This document shows positions 24,805 through 33,429 of a stretch of DNA of 64,000 bases, one piece after another (position 1 is the first letter of the stretch; the number at the start of each line of letters is the position of its first letter). The DNA is from Phyllobacterium phragmitis (GTDB taxonomy: Bacteria; Pseudomonadota; Alphaproteobacteria; Rhizobiales; Rhizobiaceae), in the NCBI RefSeq assembly GCF_002980495.1, contig NZ_PVBR01000005.1, positions 62,001 through 126,000 on the forward strand. Reading direction: 5' to 3'. A program made the position numbers and the translations under genes. The notes beneath the pieces are model-generated. The model did not search any database, was not told the DNA's origin, and was given only the letters and a program-made list of their open reading frames with translations.

Positions 24805-25689
24805 TTACGCCCTCAACCCCCTGGTCGGATGCATGAGCCTGCGGATCTGCACCATGGCCATGGGCGTCGACAGGCTCGAAGCATCGGCTTCGAGCATCAG
24901 TTCGTCGGCGCCACGCTTGGCGGCGCGGGCGATGATCTCGAAAACGGCCGCTGTCGTCCCTTGAAGGATCTTTTCCTGGGAAAGGCCGGCCAAGGTTCGG
25001 GCGAGAAAGAGGGCCGCGGTCAGATCGCCCAGACCGTTGGTCGGCCCATTCACCTGGCGATGTTCAGCCATCATCGCCAATGTCGGCGTCAAAAGGAGAT
25101 TGCCCGTGCTGCCGCTCATCATCGGTATGGCGGAGGTGACGAGCATGGTGGCGGGACCAGTTTCGAGAGCGGCTTCCATGATTGTCTTGTTATCCTCCAG
25201 CGGCACGCCCGTTAGCCAGGCAAGCTCGAAGCGGTTGGGCGTCCCTATGTCGGCGAGCGGCATCAGATGGTCACGAATGGCGATCGCGGTCGCCTCGGGG
25301 ACATAGAGCCCTTTTTCGTCGCCGATGACCGGATCACAGAGATAGCGCGCGCGTGGGTTCTTCGCCTTGACGGCCTCGACAAGCCTCGCAATGCTTTTGG
25401 CCTGCGAGGCCTGGCCGAGGTAGCCAGTCAACACCGCGCCGACCTCGCCCAGCCAGGGTGCGCGCTCCAGATCGGCGATGAGATCGTCGAACTGCTGCTC
25501 CTCAGGGATGATGCGCTTGGCGGGGCCATGGCCGGGATGCCAGGGAAGGACCACCGTCGGCACGGCCCACACGGGATGGCCCAGCGTTTCCAGCGCAAAA
25601 ACGGCGGCTCGGTTGCCGACCGAACCGCGCACGACATGGCTCGAGATCACGATGACGGCGGTTGCGTCTGACGCTTCGAAATTGCTCAT
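24805..25689 (-). CDS. pdxY: Pyridoxal kinase PdxY
   Basis: A 294-residue ribokinase-fold kinase phosphorylating pyridoxal in PLP salvage. Features: VISSHVVRGSVGNRAAVFAL at the N-terminus (substrate pocket), VLTGYLG, CDPVIGDEKGLYV, and the anion-hole region NGLGDLTAALFLA near residue 222 with its Asp. This is the PdxY/PdxK pattern rather than ThiD. It lies upstream of the carbonic anhydrase on the same strand. Confidence 0.93.
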   Translation of the reverse strand: MSNFEASDATAVIVISSHVVRGSVGNRAAVFALETLGHPVWAVPTVVLPWHPGHGPAKRIIPEEQQFDDLIADLERAPWLGEVGAVLTGYLGQASQAKSIARLVEAVKAKNPRARYLCDPVIGDEKGLYVPEATAIAIRDHLMPLADIGTPNRFELAWLTGVPLEDNKTIMEAALETGPATMLVTSAIPMMSGSTGNLLLTPTLAMMAEHRQVNGPTNGLGDLTAALFLARTLAGLSQEKILQGTTAAVFEIIARAAKRGADELMLEADASSLSTPMAMVQIRRLMHPTRGLRA

Positions 25690-25764
25690 TAAAAGGGGCT
25701 CGCAGGACGTGTTACGGCATCATCACAATAAAGAAAAAGCGGCGGGAGGGAAGAGGACCGCATC

Positions 25765-26025
25765 TTAAGGCGTGCGCGCAAGATAGATCAGGACCCAGAC
25801 GATTGCAGCTATAATCAGCAGCAGCCCGAATGTCCGCCCTATGCGCGTACCCCACAGTTCGATGTTGTCGGCCGGGTCCGCGTCGGCGGCGGAAAGGTGC
25901 TTCTTCGTCCGCTCGACGCCACGCGCGACCATGCCGTGATCGGCTGTCGATTCGCGGCCTATCCTGTCCAGGATGCGCCGGGCTTCCGTTTCCCTGGCGC
26001 TGTCGCCTTTCGGGCGTCCGGTCAT
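25765..26025 (-). CDS. Small protein with one C-terminal membrane helix
   Basis: An 86-residue protein I do not recognise beyond a type: a charged N-terminal 55 residues (ETEARRILDRIGRES) and one hydrophobic segment near the end (FGLLLIIAAIVWVLIYLA), so probably tail-anchored in the inner membrane with the N-terminus in the cytoplasm. The same type is often annotated as hypothetical in rhizobia. It lies upstream of pdxY on the same strand. Confidence 0.75.
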   Translation of the reverse strand: MTGRPKGDSARETEARRILDRIGRESTADHGMVARGVERTKKHLSAADADPADNIELWGTRIGRTFGLLLIIAAIVWVLIYLARTP

Positions 26026-26210
26026 CGCTGCGTTGGCTCCCTCAATGTTCCCGATCCAGCATAGACGCTTCGATCCGTTTCATCATGCGGTTTTTCCACC
26101 GACAGGGCAAATTCTTGGCTATTTTCTTTGGCCGCGAATACGATTACCCTCACGCCACTGTGCTGGGGATGGCACTGCCATTTGTGTCAAAGGGCCATCA
26201 GGAGATATGC

Positions 26211-26831
26211 ATGTCCGCTGTTACCACTCTGCGGCTTTCCGGCCGCCGTCTCTTTCCTGCGCTGTTGCTGGTCATGCTGGTGCCGTTGCTATCGGCATGC
26301 GGCTTCAACACCATTCCGACCCAGGAGCAGCAAGTCAAGGCGGCCTGGAGCGAGGTCTTGAACCAGTATCAGCGCCGCACCGACCTCATTCCCAATCTTG
26401 TGGCGACGGTCCAGGGCTACGCCACGCATGAAAAGGATACACTGACCGCGGTGGTCGATGCGCGCGCCAAGGCGACGCAGGTGCAACTGCCGCCCGAGAT
26501 GCTCAACAATCCGGAACTCTTCAAGCAATTCCAGCAAAACCAGGCCAATCTGAGCGGCGCCCTGTCGCGTCTGCTCGCGGTGGTCGAGAACTATCCCAAT
26601 CTGAAGGCCAACCAGAACTTCCTGGCGCTGCAATCGCAACTCGAAGGCACCGAAAACCGTATCGCGGTCGCGCGCCGCGATTATATCGAGGCGGTTCGCG
26701 TCTATAACACCTCCCTGCAGACCCTGCCGACGATGCTTTGGAAGTTGATCTGGTTCCGTTCCAACCAGCCCATGCCGACATTCACCATCAATGAAGCGGC
26801 CCAGCAGGCACCCAAAGTCAACTTCAATTGA
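26211..26831 (+). CDS. LemA family lipoprotein
   Basis: A 206-residue LemA protein. The N-terminus is a lipoprotein signal with lipobox LSAC (Cys30), so it should be anchored to a membrane in the periplasm. The LemA helical domain follows (NTIPTQEQQVKAAWSEVLNQ, YQRRTDLIPNLVATVQGYA, QLEGTENRIAVARRDYIEAV). The true start is the ATG at 26211 with CAGGAGA upstream; the frame is open much further but has no coding character there. It heads a LemA-TPM-TPM set, a widespread grouping of unknown role thought to act at the envelope. Confidence 0.93.
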   Translation: MSAVTTLRLSGRRLFPALLLVMLVPLLSACGFNTIPTQEQQVKAAWSEVLNQYQRRTDLIPNLVATVQGYATHEKDTLTAVVDARAKATQVQLPPEMLNNPELFKQFQQNQANLSGALSRLLAVVENYPNLKANQNFLALQSQLEGTENRIAVARRDYIEAVRVYNTSLQTLPTMLWKLIWFRSNQPMPTFTINEAAQQAPKVNFN

Positions 26832-27730
26832 CGGGCGTCGCCGTGACATTTACCCGAGAGATGCCGATCAGCCGGGGTGCCGCACGATGGCTTTGCCTCG
26901 CTATGGGCCTCGTAATGGCGCTTGTCGCGTCCGTTGCCATCGCGGCGGCCGCCGCGGCGCTGCCGGCGCTGACCGGGCGTGTCGTCGATGCGGCCAATGT
27001 CATCGATCCGCAGACGCGGGCCGCACTTGACGACAAACTCGCCGCCTTCGAGGCGAAATCATCCGATCAGGTGGTGGTCGTCACCGTGCCGAGCCTCGAG
27101 GGCGAGGATATCGAATCCTATTCCAACCGGCTGTTCCGCAGCTGGGCGCTCGGCCAGAAGCAGGAAAACAACGGTATTCTGCTCGTCGTCGCGCCGAATG
27201 ACCGGAAGGTGCGCATCGAGGTCGGCTACGGCCTCGAGGGCACGATGACCGATGCCCTGTCGAGCGTCATCATCCGAAGCGCGATCATCCCCGCTTTCCG
27301 GCAGGGAGATTATTCCGGCGGCATCTCCAGAGGTGTCGACGGCATACTGACCGTTCTTGCAGGCGACAGCGCTGAATTCGAGGCGCGGGCAAAGCGCAAT
27401 ATCCAGGCGCAATCCTCCGCTTCCGGGACCGACTGGATTTCCGTGATCTTCATGACTTTCTGGGCGTTCATCTTCTTCGGCGGCTTCGGCTTTGCGCTGC
27501 TTGCACCGATCTTCGGCCGCAAGCTCGGGCCGGGACGCTATGAATGGCTCGGCATGCAGGCCGGCGGCCATTCGCGCGGCTCAACTGGTGGCCTGGGTGG
27601 CGCCTTGGGCGGTGGCGTTTTGATGGGAGGCGGCGGCTTCGGCGGCGGTGGAGGATGGTCGTCGGGTGGCGGCGGATTTTCCGGCGGTGGCGGTTCGTCG
27701 GGTGGCGGCGGCGCATCGGGAAGCTGGTAG
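26828..27730 (+). CDS. TPM-domain membrane protein (YgcG family)
   Basis: About 300 residues. A signal peptide (LCLAMGLVMALVASVAIAAA) precedes a TPM domain (RVVDAANVIDPQTRAALDDK, DQVVVVTVPSLEG, NNGILLVVAPNDRKVRIEVG). A membrane helix near residue 205-225 (FMTFWAFIFFGGFGFALL) and a Gly/Ser-rich tail (GGGFSGGGGSSGGGGASGSW) follow. TPM domains have been tied to phosphatase activity and photosystem II repair in plants; the bacterial role is unknown. The TTG at 26828 overlaps the lemA stop; GTG 26843 or ATG 26861 are alternative starts and all leave a signal peptide. Confidence 0.9.
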   Translation: MTGVAVTFTREMPISRGAARWLCLAMGLVMALVASVAIAAAAAALPALTGRVVDAANVIDPQTRAALDDKLAAFEAKSSDQVVVVTVPSLEGEDIESYSNRLFRSWALGQKQENNGILLVVAPNDRKVRIEVGYGLEGTMTDALSSVIIRSAIIPAFRQGDYSGGISRGVDGILTVLAGDSAEFEARAKRNIQAQSSASGTDWISVIFMTFWAFIFFGGFGFALLAPIFGRKLGPGRYEWLGMQAGGHSRGSTGGLGGALGGGVLMGGGGFGGGGGWSSGGGGFSGGGGSSGGGGASGSW

Positions 27731-27739
27731 GTGAGGAAG

Positions 27740-28381
27740 ATGTCCGTGCAGAAATCCATCGATGCCGACGATCACGCCCGTATCGCGGAGGCGATCCGCG
27801 CCGCGGAAGAAAAGACGAATGGCGAGATTTATGCCGTTCTGGCGCGCCGCAGCGATGATTATTTCTATGCCGCCGGCTTTGTCGCCGCTTGCGGCGTCAT
27901 CATCGCCGCGATTGCCGCGGCACTTCTGGCGCATTGGTATTGGTTCGATGTTTCGCTGCCGGTCTTCGGCCTGGCTATTCTGGCGGCCTTCGCTTCCGTC
28001 GTGCTCGTTTTGTGGCTGGTCCCGGCGGTACGCATGGTGCTGGTGCCGCACCGTATCCGCTATCGCCGTGCGCATCTCAACGCTGTTCAGCAGTTTCTGG
28101 CGCGCAACATTCATGTCACGTCTGAACGCACAGGCGTTCTCCTGTTCGTTTCGCTTGCCGAGCATTATGCCGAGGTGGTGGCCGATGCGGGCATCAACGC
28201 CAAGGTGGAGCAGGAAGAGTGGAATGGCATCGTCGCCATCCTCACCGATCATGCATCACGCGCGGCGGTGGCCGACGGATATGTCGCGGCGATCGGGAAG
28301 GCCGGCGAACTGCTCGCCAAACATTTTCCGGCTACCGGGGAAAAGGTCAACGAGCTCAGCGATCATCTGGTCGAGTTGTAG
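27740..28381 (+). CDS. Second TPM-domain membrane protein
   Basis: A 213-residue protein with an N-terminal AEAIRAAEEKTNGEIYAVLA segment, two membrane helices (about residues 44-95: GFVAACGVIIAAIAAALLAH and LAILAAFASVVLVLWLV), then a TPM-like domain (RNIHVTSERTGVLLFVSLAE). The ATG at 27740 has GAGGAAG upstream; a GTG at 27731 is a second option. It is the third gene of the LemA-TPM-TPM cluster and likely works with the other two at the inner membrane. Confidence 0.88.
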   Translation: MSVQKSIDADDHARIAEAIRAAEEKTNGEIYAVLARRSDDYFYAAGFVAACGVIIAAIAAALLAHWYWFDVSLPVFGLAILAAFASVVLVLWLVPAVRMVLVPHRIRYRRAHLNAVQQFLARNIHVTSERTGVLLFVSLAEHYAEVVADAGINAKVEQEEWNGIVAILTDHASRAAVADGYVAAIGKAGELLAKHFPATGEKVNELSDHLVEL

Positions 28382-28576
28382 GTATAGGAGGATGGCCGAA
28401 ATCGCAGGGCCGGATGCGATAAATCGCTCTTTCTCCACGACCTTTCCTTTCGCTGGCGATGTTTTTTGCCGCATTTTGTTGCTTTGTCATGGCAAGTTCA
28501 CCCTGCGGGCGCAGTTTGTGGTCGCAACCGGAAGCCGATCTGATAGGCTTCGGAAAACAGTCTTTCCCATGGGAGT

Positions 28577-31500
28577 ATGGAAGTGTCAGCCAGGCAGGAA
28601 CGGGAAATCGGGGCAGTCGGAAACAAGGCGGATAAGAAGGAGGGATTGAAGGATTTCGCAGCCCTCCTGTTCGAGTGGGCGCCGCCGGAGGACCTTGCCG
28701 AATATGACAGTGCCGCCCTGGAGGATGCAGCCCGCCTGGCATTCGTGGAGCTCTCCCGGCACCGCAAGGGCGAAAGTGTCGTTTCCGTCGATGGTGCCAA
28801 CACTGTGCGGTGTGCGGGGCGGCCGGTGACGATCGTCACGCTGATCAACGACAACATGCCATTCCTGCTCGATTCGGTGATGGGCGAAATCAGCGAGCGG
28901 ACCAGAACGGTCTATATGGTGCTGCATCCGGTGCTCGATGTCGTGCATGGCGAGAACGGTGTCCGGGTCTATGGCGAGGCGTCGTCCGGCCGCAAACCCG
29001 AAGGGACGGATCGGGTCAGCGTCATGCAGATCCATCTGCCGATGCTCGATCAGACGGTGCGCGACGATCTTGCCTCCTCGTTGAAGGCCGTACTCGGCCA
29101 GGTGCGTGCCGCCGTCAGGGACTGGAAGCCGATGCTGGCGCGCCTCGATAAGGCGATCGAGGCCTACAAGACCAATCCGCCGCCCGGAAAGAAGAAGAAC
29201 GTGGCGGAGGCCATCGAGTTTCTCGAATGGCTGCGCGACGACAATTTCACCTTCCTCGGCATGCGCGAATATGACTACAGGGGCAAGGGCAAGAAGCGCG
29301 AGCTCGTCCATGCCGACAAGCCGCAACTGGGTATTCTGAGCGACCCTGCGGTGCGCGTCCTGCGCCGCGGCGACACCGGCACGACGGCGACGAGCGAAAC
29401 GCTGGCCTTTCTCGAAGGGCCCGAAGCCCTGATCGTCACCAAGGCCAATACCCGGTCGCAGGTGCACCGGCGCGGCTATCTCGACTATATCGGCATCAAA
29501 TCTTTCGACGCGACGGGCGAGGTCGTCGGCGAATTGCGGTTCGTCGGCCTGTTCACCTCCACCGCCTATACGCGCTCGGTCATGAAGATACCCTATCTGC
29601 GCCCCAAGGTGGACGCGGTCATCAAGCGGCTGGGGTTCAACCCGCAGGACCATTCGGGCAAGGCCTTGCTCAATGTCCTGGAGGATTATCCGCGCGATGA
29701 CTTGTTCCAGATCGACGTCGACACGCTGATGGCCAATGCTGAAGGCATATTGGCGCTGGGCGAGCGCCCGCGCGTGCGCGCCTTGCCGCGCATCGATCCG
29801 TTCGGGCGCTTCGTTTCCGTCCTGGTCTATGTGCCGCGCGACCGTTACGATTCGATCGTCCGCGAGAAGATCAGCCAATATCTGATGCGCGTCTATGACG
29901 GGCAGAGCATCGATTTCCATCCGTCCTTTATGGAAGGAACGCTGACGCGCGTTCATTTTATCATCCGCCGCGCTGAAGGCACTGTGCCTGAGGTGGCGCG
30001 CGAAACGCTCGAAGCGGAAATCCGCGCCATCGTGCGCACCTGGGAAGATGCGGTCCAGGAGGCAGCGGAATCGTTTTCCGGCCTCCCCGTCGTCTACGGC
30101 GTCAACATCGCGGCACTGGCATCGAGCTTTCCCGATTCCTACCGTGAGAGCTTTACGCCTTCCGAAGCGCTGGTCGATGCCGAGCGCATCGCCGCACTCT
30201 CGCCGGACAATCCGCTTTATGTCGATTTCTACAAACATCATGCCGACGGAGCGGACGCGGCATCGCTGAAAATCTATCATTATGGCGCGGCGGTGGCGCT
30301 GTCGCGACGCGTGCCGCTTCTGGAAAATATGGGTTTCCAGGTCATCAGCGAGCAGACCTTCGAATTGCCCGGAGCGGATGGGGCCAAGGTGCATGTGCAT
30401 GACATGCAGCTCGTCAACGCCTTCTCCGTCCCCGTCGATCTGACCGATGACGGCGCGCTTCTGGAAGAGGCTTTCCGGGCGGTATGGAGCGGGACCGCCG
30501 ATAATGACGGCTATAACGCGCTGGTGCAGACGGCGCGGCTTTCGGCGCGCGAGATCATGATCCTGCGCGCCTATGGCCGCTATCTCCAGCAGGCAGGCAT
30601 CACCTATTCGCAGGGCTTCATCGCCGCAGCGCTCAACCGTTATCCTGATATCGCGCGCAATCTCCATAGCCTGTTCGATCTGAGGTTCAACCCGGCACGT
30701 ATCGCCGAGGACAGCAAGGCGGGTGCGGAAAAGCAGATCCGCGATGCTATCGACCTCGAGTTGCAATCCGTCCCGAGCCTCGATGACGATCAGATCGTGC
30801 GCCGCTTCCTCAATCTCACGGAGGCGACGCTGCGCACCAATGCCTTTGCGCCGGAAGCTGACGGCTCGCCGCGGGTGACGCTTGCCTTCAAGCTCAATCC
30901 GCGCCTGGTGGAAGGGCTGCCTCGACCACGGCCCTACCGCGAAATATTCGTCTACGGCCCGGAGGTCGAGGGCGTGCATCTGCGCTTCGGCCCGGTGGCG
31001 CGCGGCGGCATACGCTGGTCGGATCGGGCGCAGGACTATCGTACGGAAGTGCTGGGCCTGGTGAAGGCGCAGCAGGTCAAGAATGCGGTGATCGTGCCGG
31101 TCGGCGCGAAAGGCGGGTTCTATCCGAAGCGCCTGCCCGCAAGCGGCGACCGCAACGCGATCTTCGAAGCGGGGCGCGCGGCCTATATCATTTTCATTTC
31201 GACGCTTCTCTCCGTTACCGACAATATTGTTGACGACACGGTGGTGCCGCCGCAGAACGTCATTCGTCACGATACGGACGATCCCTATTTCGTCGTTGCC
31301 GCCGACAAGGGCACCGCGACCTTCTCCGATACGGCGAACGCCATCAGCCAGGCCCATGATTTCTGGCTCGACGATGCCTTCGCCTCCGGTGGCTCGGCCG
31401 GCTACGATCACAAGAAGATGGGCATCACCGCGCGCGGCGCATGGGAAGCGGTGAAGCGGCATTTCCGCGAGATGGACATAGATATCCAGACGACGCCATT

Positions 31501-33391
31501 CACGGTCGCTGGCGTCGGCGACATGTCGGGCGACGTCTTCGGCAACGGGATGCTGCTCTCCGGCCAGACCAAGCTCATCGCCGCCTTCGACCATCGCGAC
31601 ATCTTCATCGATCCGGACCCGGATGCGGCTGTCGCCATCGCCGAGCGGCAACGTTTGTTCGACCTGCCGCGCTCAAGCTGGCAGGATTACGACCGTTCGA
31701 AACTGTCGGCGGGCGGGGGCATCTATTCGCGTACGCAAAAGACAATTTCGCTGTCGCCGCAGGCGGCACAGGCGATCGGCCTCGGCGCCGGCAAGACGAA
31801 TGCGACGCCGCTGGAAATCATCAATGCAATCCTGAAAGCGCCGGTCGATCTCCTGTGGTTCGGCGGTATCGGCACCTATATCCGCGGCAGCAACGAAAGT
31901 GATGCCCAGGTCGGCGACCGCGCCAATGACGCGATCCGCATTACCGGCAGCGAGGTACGCGCCAAGGTCATCGGCGAGGGTGCCAATCTCGGCGTCACCC
32001 AGCGCGGCCGCATCGAGTTCAGCCTCGCCGGCGGCCGGTGCAATTCTGACGCGATAGACAATTCGGCAGGCGTCAACACTTCGGACGTCGAGGTCAACAT
32101 CAAGATCGCGCTCGCCGCAGCGATGCGCGCCGACAAGCTGCAGCGTCCGGCACGCAACCGCTTGCTCGGGACGATGACCGACGAAGTTGCCGAGTTGGTG
32201 CTGCGCAACAATTACCTGCAGCCGCTGGCGATTTCGCTGGTGGAGCGTCGCGGGCTTGCCGATCTGCCCTATCAGGCCCGGTTCATGGCTGATCTCGAAA
32301 AACAGAAGCTGCTCGACCGCAAGGTCGAAACCCTGCCCGACGATCAGGCGCTGATGGAAAGGGAAAAGCGCGGGATTGCACTTACCCGTCCGGAGCTCGG
32401 TGTGCTGCTCGCCTATGCCAAGCTCGTGCTGGTCGACCAGATCGTCAAAAGCGATCTGCCCGACGATCCCTATTTCGAGCCGGAGCTATTCGGTTATTTT
32501 CCCAAGCGCATGACCAAGGCCTATGCGCCGGAGATCGCGGGACACCGGCTGAAACGCGAGATCACCGCCACGCTTCTCGGCAATGACGTGATCAATCGTG
32601 GAGGGCCGACCTTCGTCAACCGGCTGCAGGACATGACGGGCAAATCGCCGGCGGCGATCCTGCGCGCCTATGTGGCGGTGCGCGACGGCTTTGAACTGGA
32701 CGGGCTGTTCGACGCCATCGACAGGCTCGACAATCATGTGCCCGGCTCGGTGCAGAACGAATTCTATGCCGAAGTTTCGCGGATGCTGCACTGGACGACG
32801 GCCTGGGTGCTGCGCAATGACAGTTCCAACGCCACGCTTGCCGAATTCGTCGAAGCGATCCGCAATGCCCGTCGCACTCTCGAGCCGCGCCTGAACAAGC
32901 TGATGCCGGATTTCATGACGGGTATCATTGTCGATGATACCGCTGGTTTCGCGGCGAAGGGAGCGCCTGCCGATCTCGCCGCTCGCCTCGCCCGGCTGCA
33001 GATCGCTTCCGTCGTGCCTGACATCGCGCTGATAGCCCATCTCTCGAGATCGGATCTCATCGCGGCGGCGAAGGCCTATTTCACCATTACCGAAGCCTTC
33101 CGCATCGCCAGGATCGAGGAGGCGGCGCGGGCCATTCCCGTTGCTGATTATTATGATGGAATGGCGCTGGCACGGGCCAACGATACGATCGCGCAAGCCA
33201 CCAGGGCGATCACCATCGCGGCGCTGACGCGCTTTGGTGACGAGAAGGATCCGGCGAAGGCATGGCTCGCCGGCGGCAACACCCAGGTGGAGGCGATACG
33301 CCAGCGTATGACCGCATTGGTGGAAGATGGTGATCTCACCGCTTCGCGGCTTGCCGTTGCTGCGGGATTGATGTCTGATCTGGCCGCATGA
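28577..33391 (+). CDS. gdhB: NAD-specific glutamate dehydrogenase, large (180-kDa) type
   Basis: A 1604-residue enzyme of the L_180/Bac_GDH family, oxidising glutamate to 2-oxoglutarate and ammonia with NAD. The long N-terminal half carries ACT-like regulatory regions (PFLLDSVMGEISERT). The catalytic core starts near residue 800: RGGIRWSDRAQDYRTEVLGL, VKAQQVKNAVIVPVGAKGGF with the substrate lysine, and VGDMSGDVFGNGMLLSGQTK. The C-terminal part is helical. Length is normal for the family. The ATG at 28577 is preceded by TGGGAG. A hairpin after its stop covers the ribosome site of the transporter that follows. Confidence 0.95.
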   Translation: MEVSARQEREIGAVGNKADKKEGLKDFAALLFEWAPPEDLAEYDSAALEDAARLAFVELSRHRKGESVVSVDGANTVRCAGRPVTIVTLINDNMPFLLDSVMGEISERTRTVYMVLHPVLDVVHGENGVRVYGEASSGRKPEGTDRVSVMQIHLPMLDQTVRDDLASSLKAVLGQVRAAVRDWKPMLARLDKAIEAYKTNPPPGKKKNVAEAIEFLEWLRDDNFTFLGMREYDYRGKGKKRELVHADKPQLGILSDPAVRVLRRGDTGTTATSETLAFLEGPEALIVTKANTRSQVHRRGYLDYIGIKSFDATGEVVGELRFVGLFTSTAYTRSVMKIPYLRPKVDAVIKRLGFNPQDHSGKALLNVLEDYPRDDLFQIDVDTLMANAEGILALGERPRVRALPRIDPFGRFVSVLVYVPRDRYDSIVREKISQYLMRVYDGQSIDFHPSFMEGTLTRVHFIIRRAEGTVPEVARETLEAEIRAIVRTWEDAVQEAAESFSGLPVVYGVNIAALASSFPDSYRESFTPSEALVDAERIAALSPDNPLYVDFYKHHADGADAASLKIYHYGAAVALSRRVPLLENMGFQVISEQTFELPGADGAKVHVHDMQLVNAFSVPVDLTDDGALLEEAFRAVWSGTADNDGYNALVQTARLSAREIMILRAYGRYLQQAGITYSQGFIAAALNRYPDIARNLHSLFDLRFNPARIAEDSKAGAEKQIRDAIDLELQSVPSLDDDQIVRRFLNLTEATLRTNAFAPEADGSPRVTLAFKLNPRLVEGLPRPRPYREIFVYGPEVEGVHLRFGPVARGGIRWSDRAQDYRTEVLGLVKAQQVKNAVIVPVGAKGGFYPKRLPASGDRNAIFEAGRAAYIIFISTLLSVTDNIVDDTVVPPQNVIRHDTDDPYFVVAADKGTATFSDTANAISQAHDFWLDDAFASGGSAGYDHKKMGITARGAWEAVKRHFREMDIDIQTTPFTVAGVGDMSGDVFGNGMLLSGQTKLIAAFDHRDIFIDPDPDAAVAIAERQRLFDLPRSSWQDYDRSKLSAGGGIYSRTQKTISLSPQAAQAIGLGAGKTNATPLEIINAILKAPVDLLWFGGIGTYIRGSNESDAQVGDRANDAIRITGSEVRAKVIGEGANLGVTQRGRIEFSLAGGRCNSDAIDNSAGVNTSDVEVNIKIALAAAMRADKLQRPARNRLLGTMTDEVAELVLRNNYLQPLAISLVERRGLADLPYQARFMADLEKQKLLDRKVETLPDDQALMEREKRGIALTRPELGVLLAYAKLVLVDQIVKSDLPDDPYFEPELFGYFPKRMTKAYAPEIAGHRLKREITATLLGNDVINRGGPTFVNRLQDMTGKSPAAILRAYVAVRDGFELDGLFDAIDRLDNHVPGSVQNEFYAEVSRMLHWTTAWVLRNDSSNATLAEFVEAIRNARRTLEPRLNKLMPDFMTGIIVDDTAGFAAKGAPADLAARLARLQIASVVPDIALIAHLSRSDLIAAAKAYFTITEAFRIARIEEAARAIPVADYYDGMALARANDTIAQATRAITIAALTRFGDEKDPAKAWLAGGNTQVEAIRQRMTALVEDGDLTASRLAVAAGLMSDLAA

Positions 33392-33397
33392 AGGGAA

Positions 33398-33425
33398 CCT
33401 CCGGTTCCGTCACAAGAACCGGAGG
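33398..33425 (+). promoter_or_regulatory. Hairpin sequestering the ribosome site of the UMF1-type transporter
   Basis: CCTCCGGTTC (33398-33407) pairs perfectly with GAACCGGAGG (33416-33425) around an 8-base loop, starting 7 bases after the gdhB stop. The right arm contains GGAGG, the Shine-Dalgarno sequence of the next gene (ATG at 33430). No U-tract follows, so it is not a typical terminator. Confidence 0.7.
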
Positions 33426-33429
33426 GGAC

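Noticed and set aside
28393-28649. Frame starting right after AGGAGG before gdhB
   Set aside because: The ribosome site touches the ATG with no spacing, and the product has no recognisable pattern and overlaps gdhB.
28586-31651. 1021-codon open frame antisense to gdhB
   Set aside because: It mirrors the codon pattern of the GC-rich gdhB gene, has no domain I recognise and no ribosome site. Similar long antisense frames opposite leuS, priA and atpA were rejected for the same reason.
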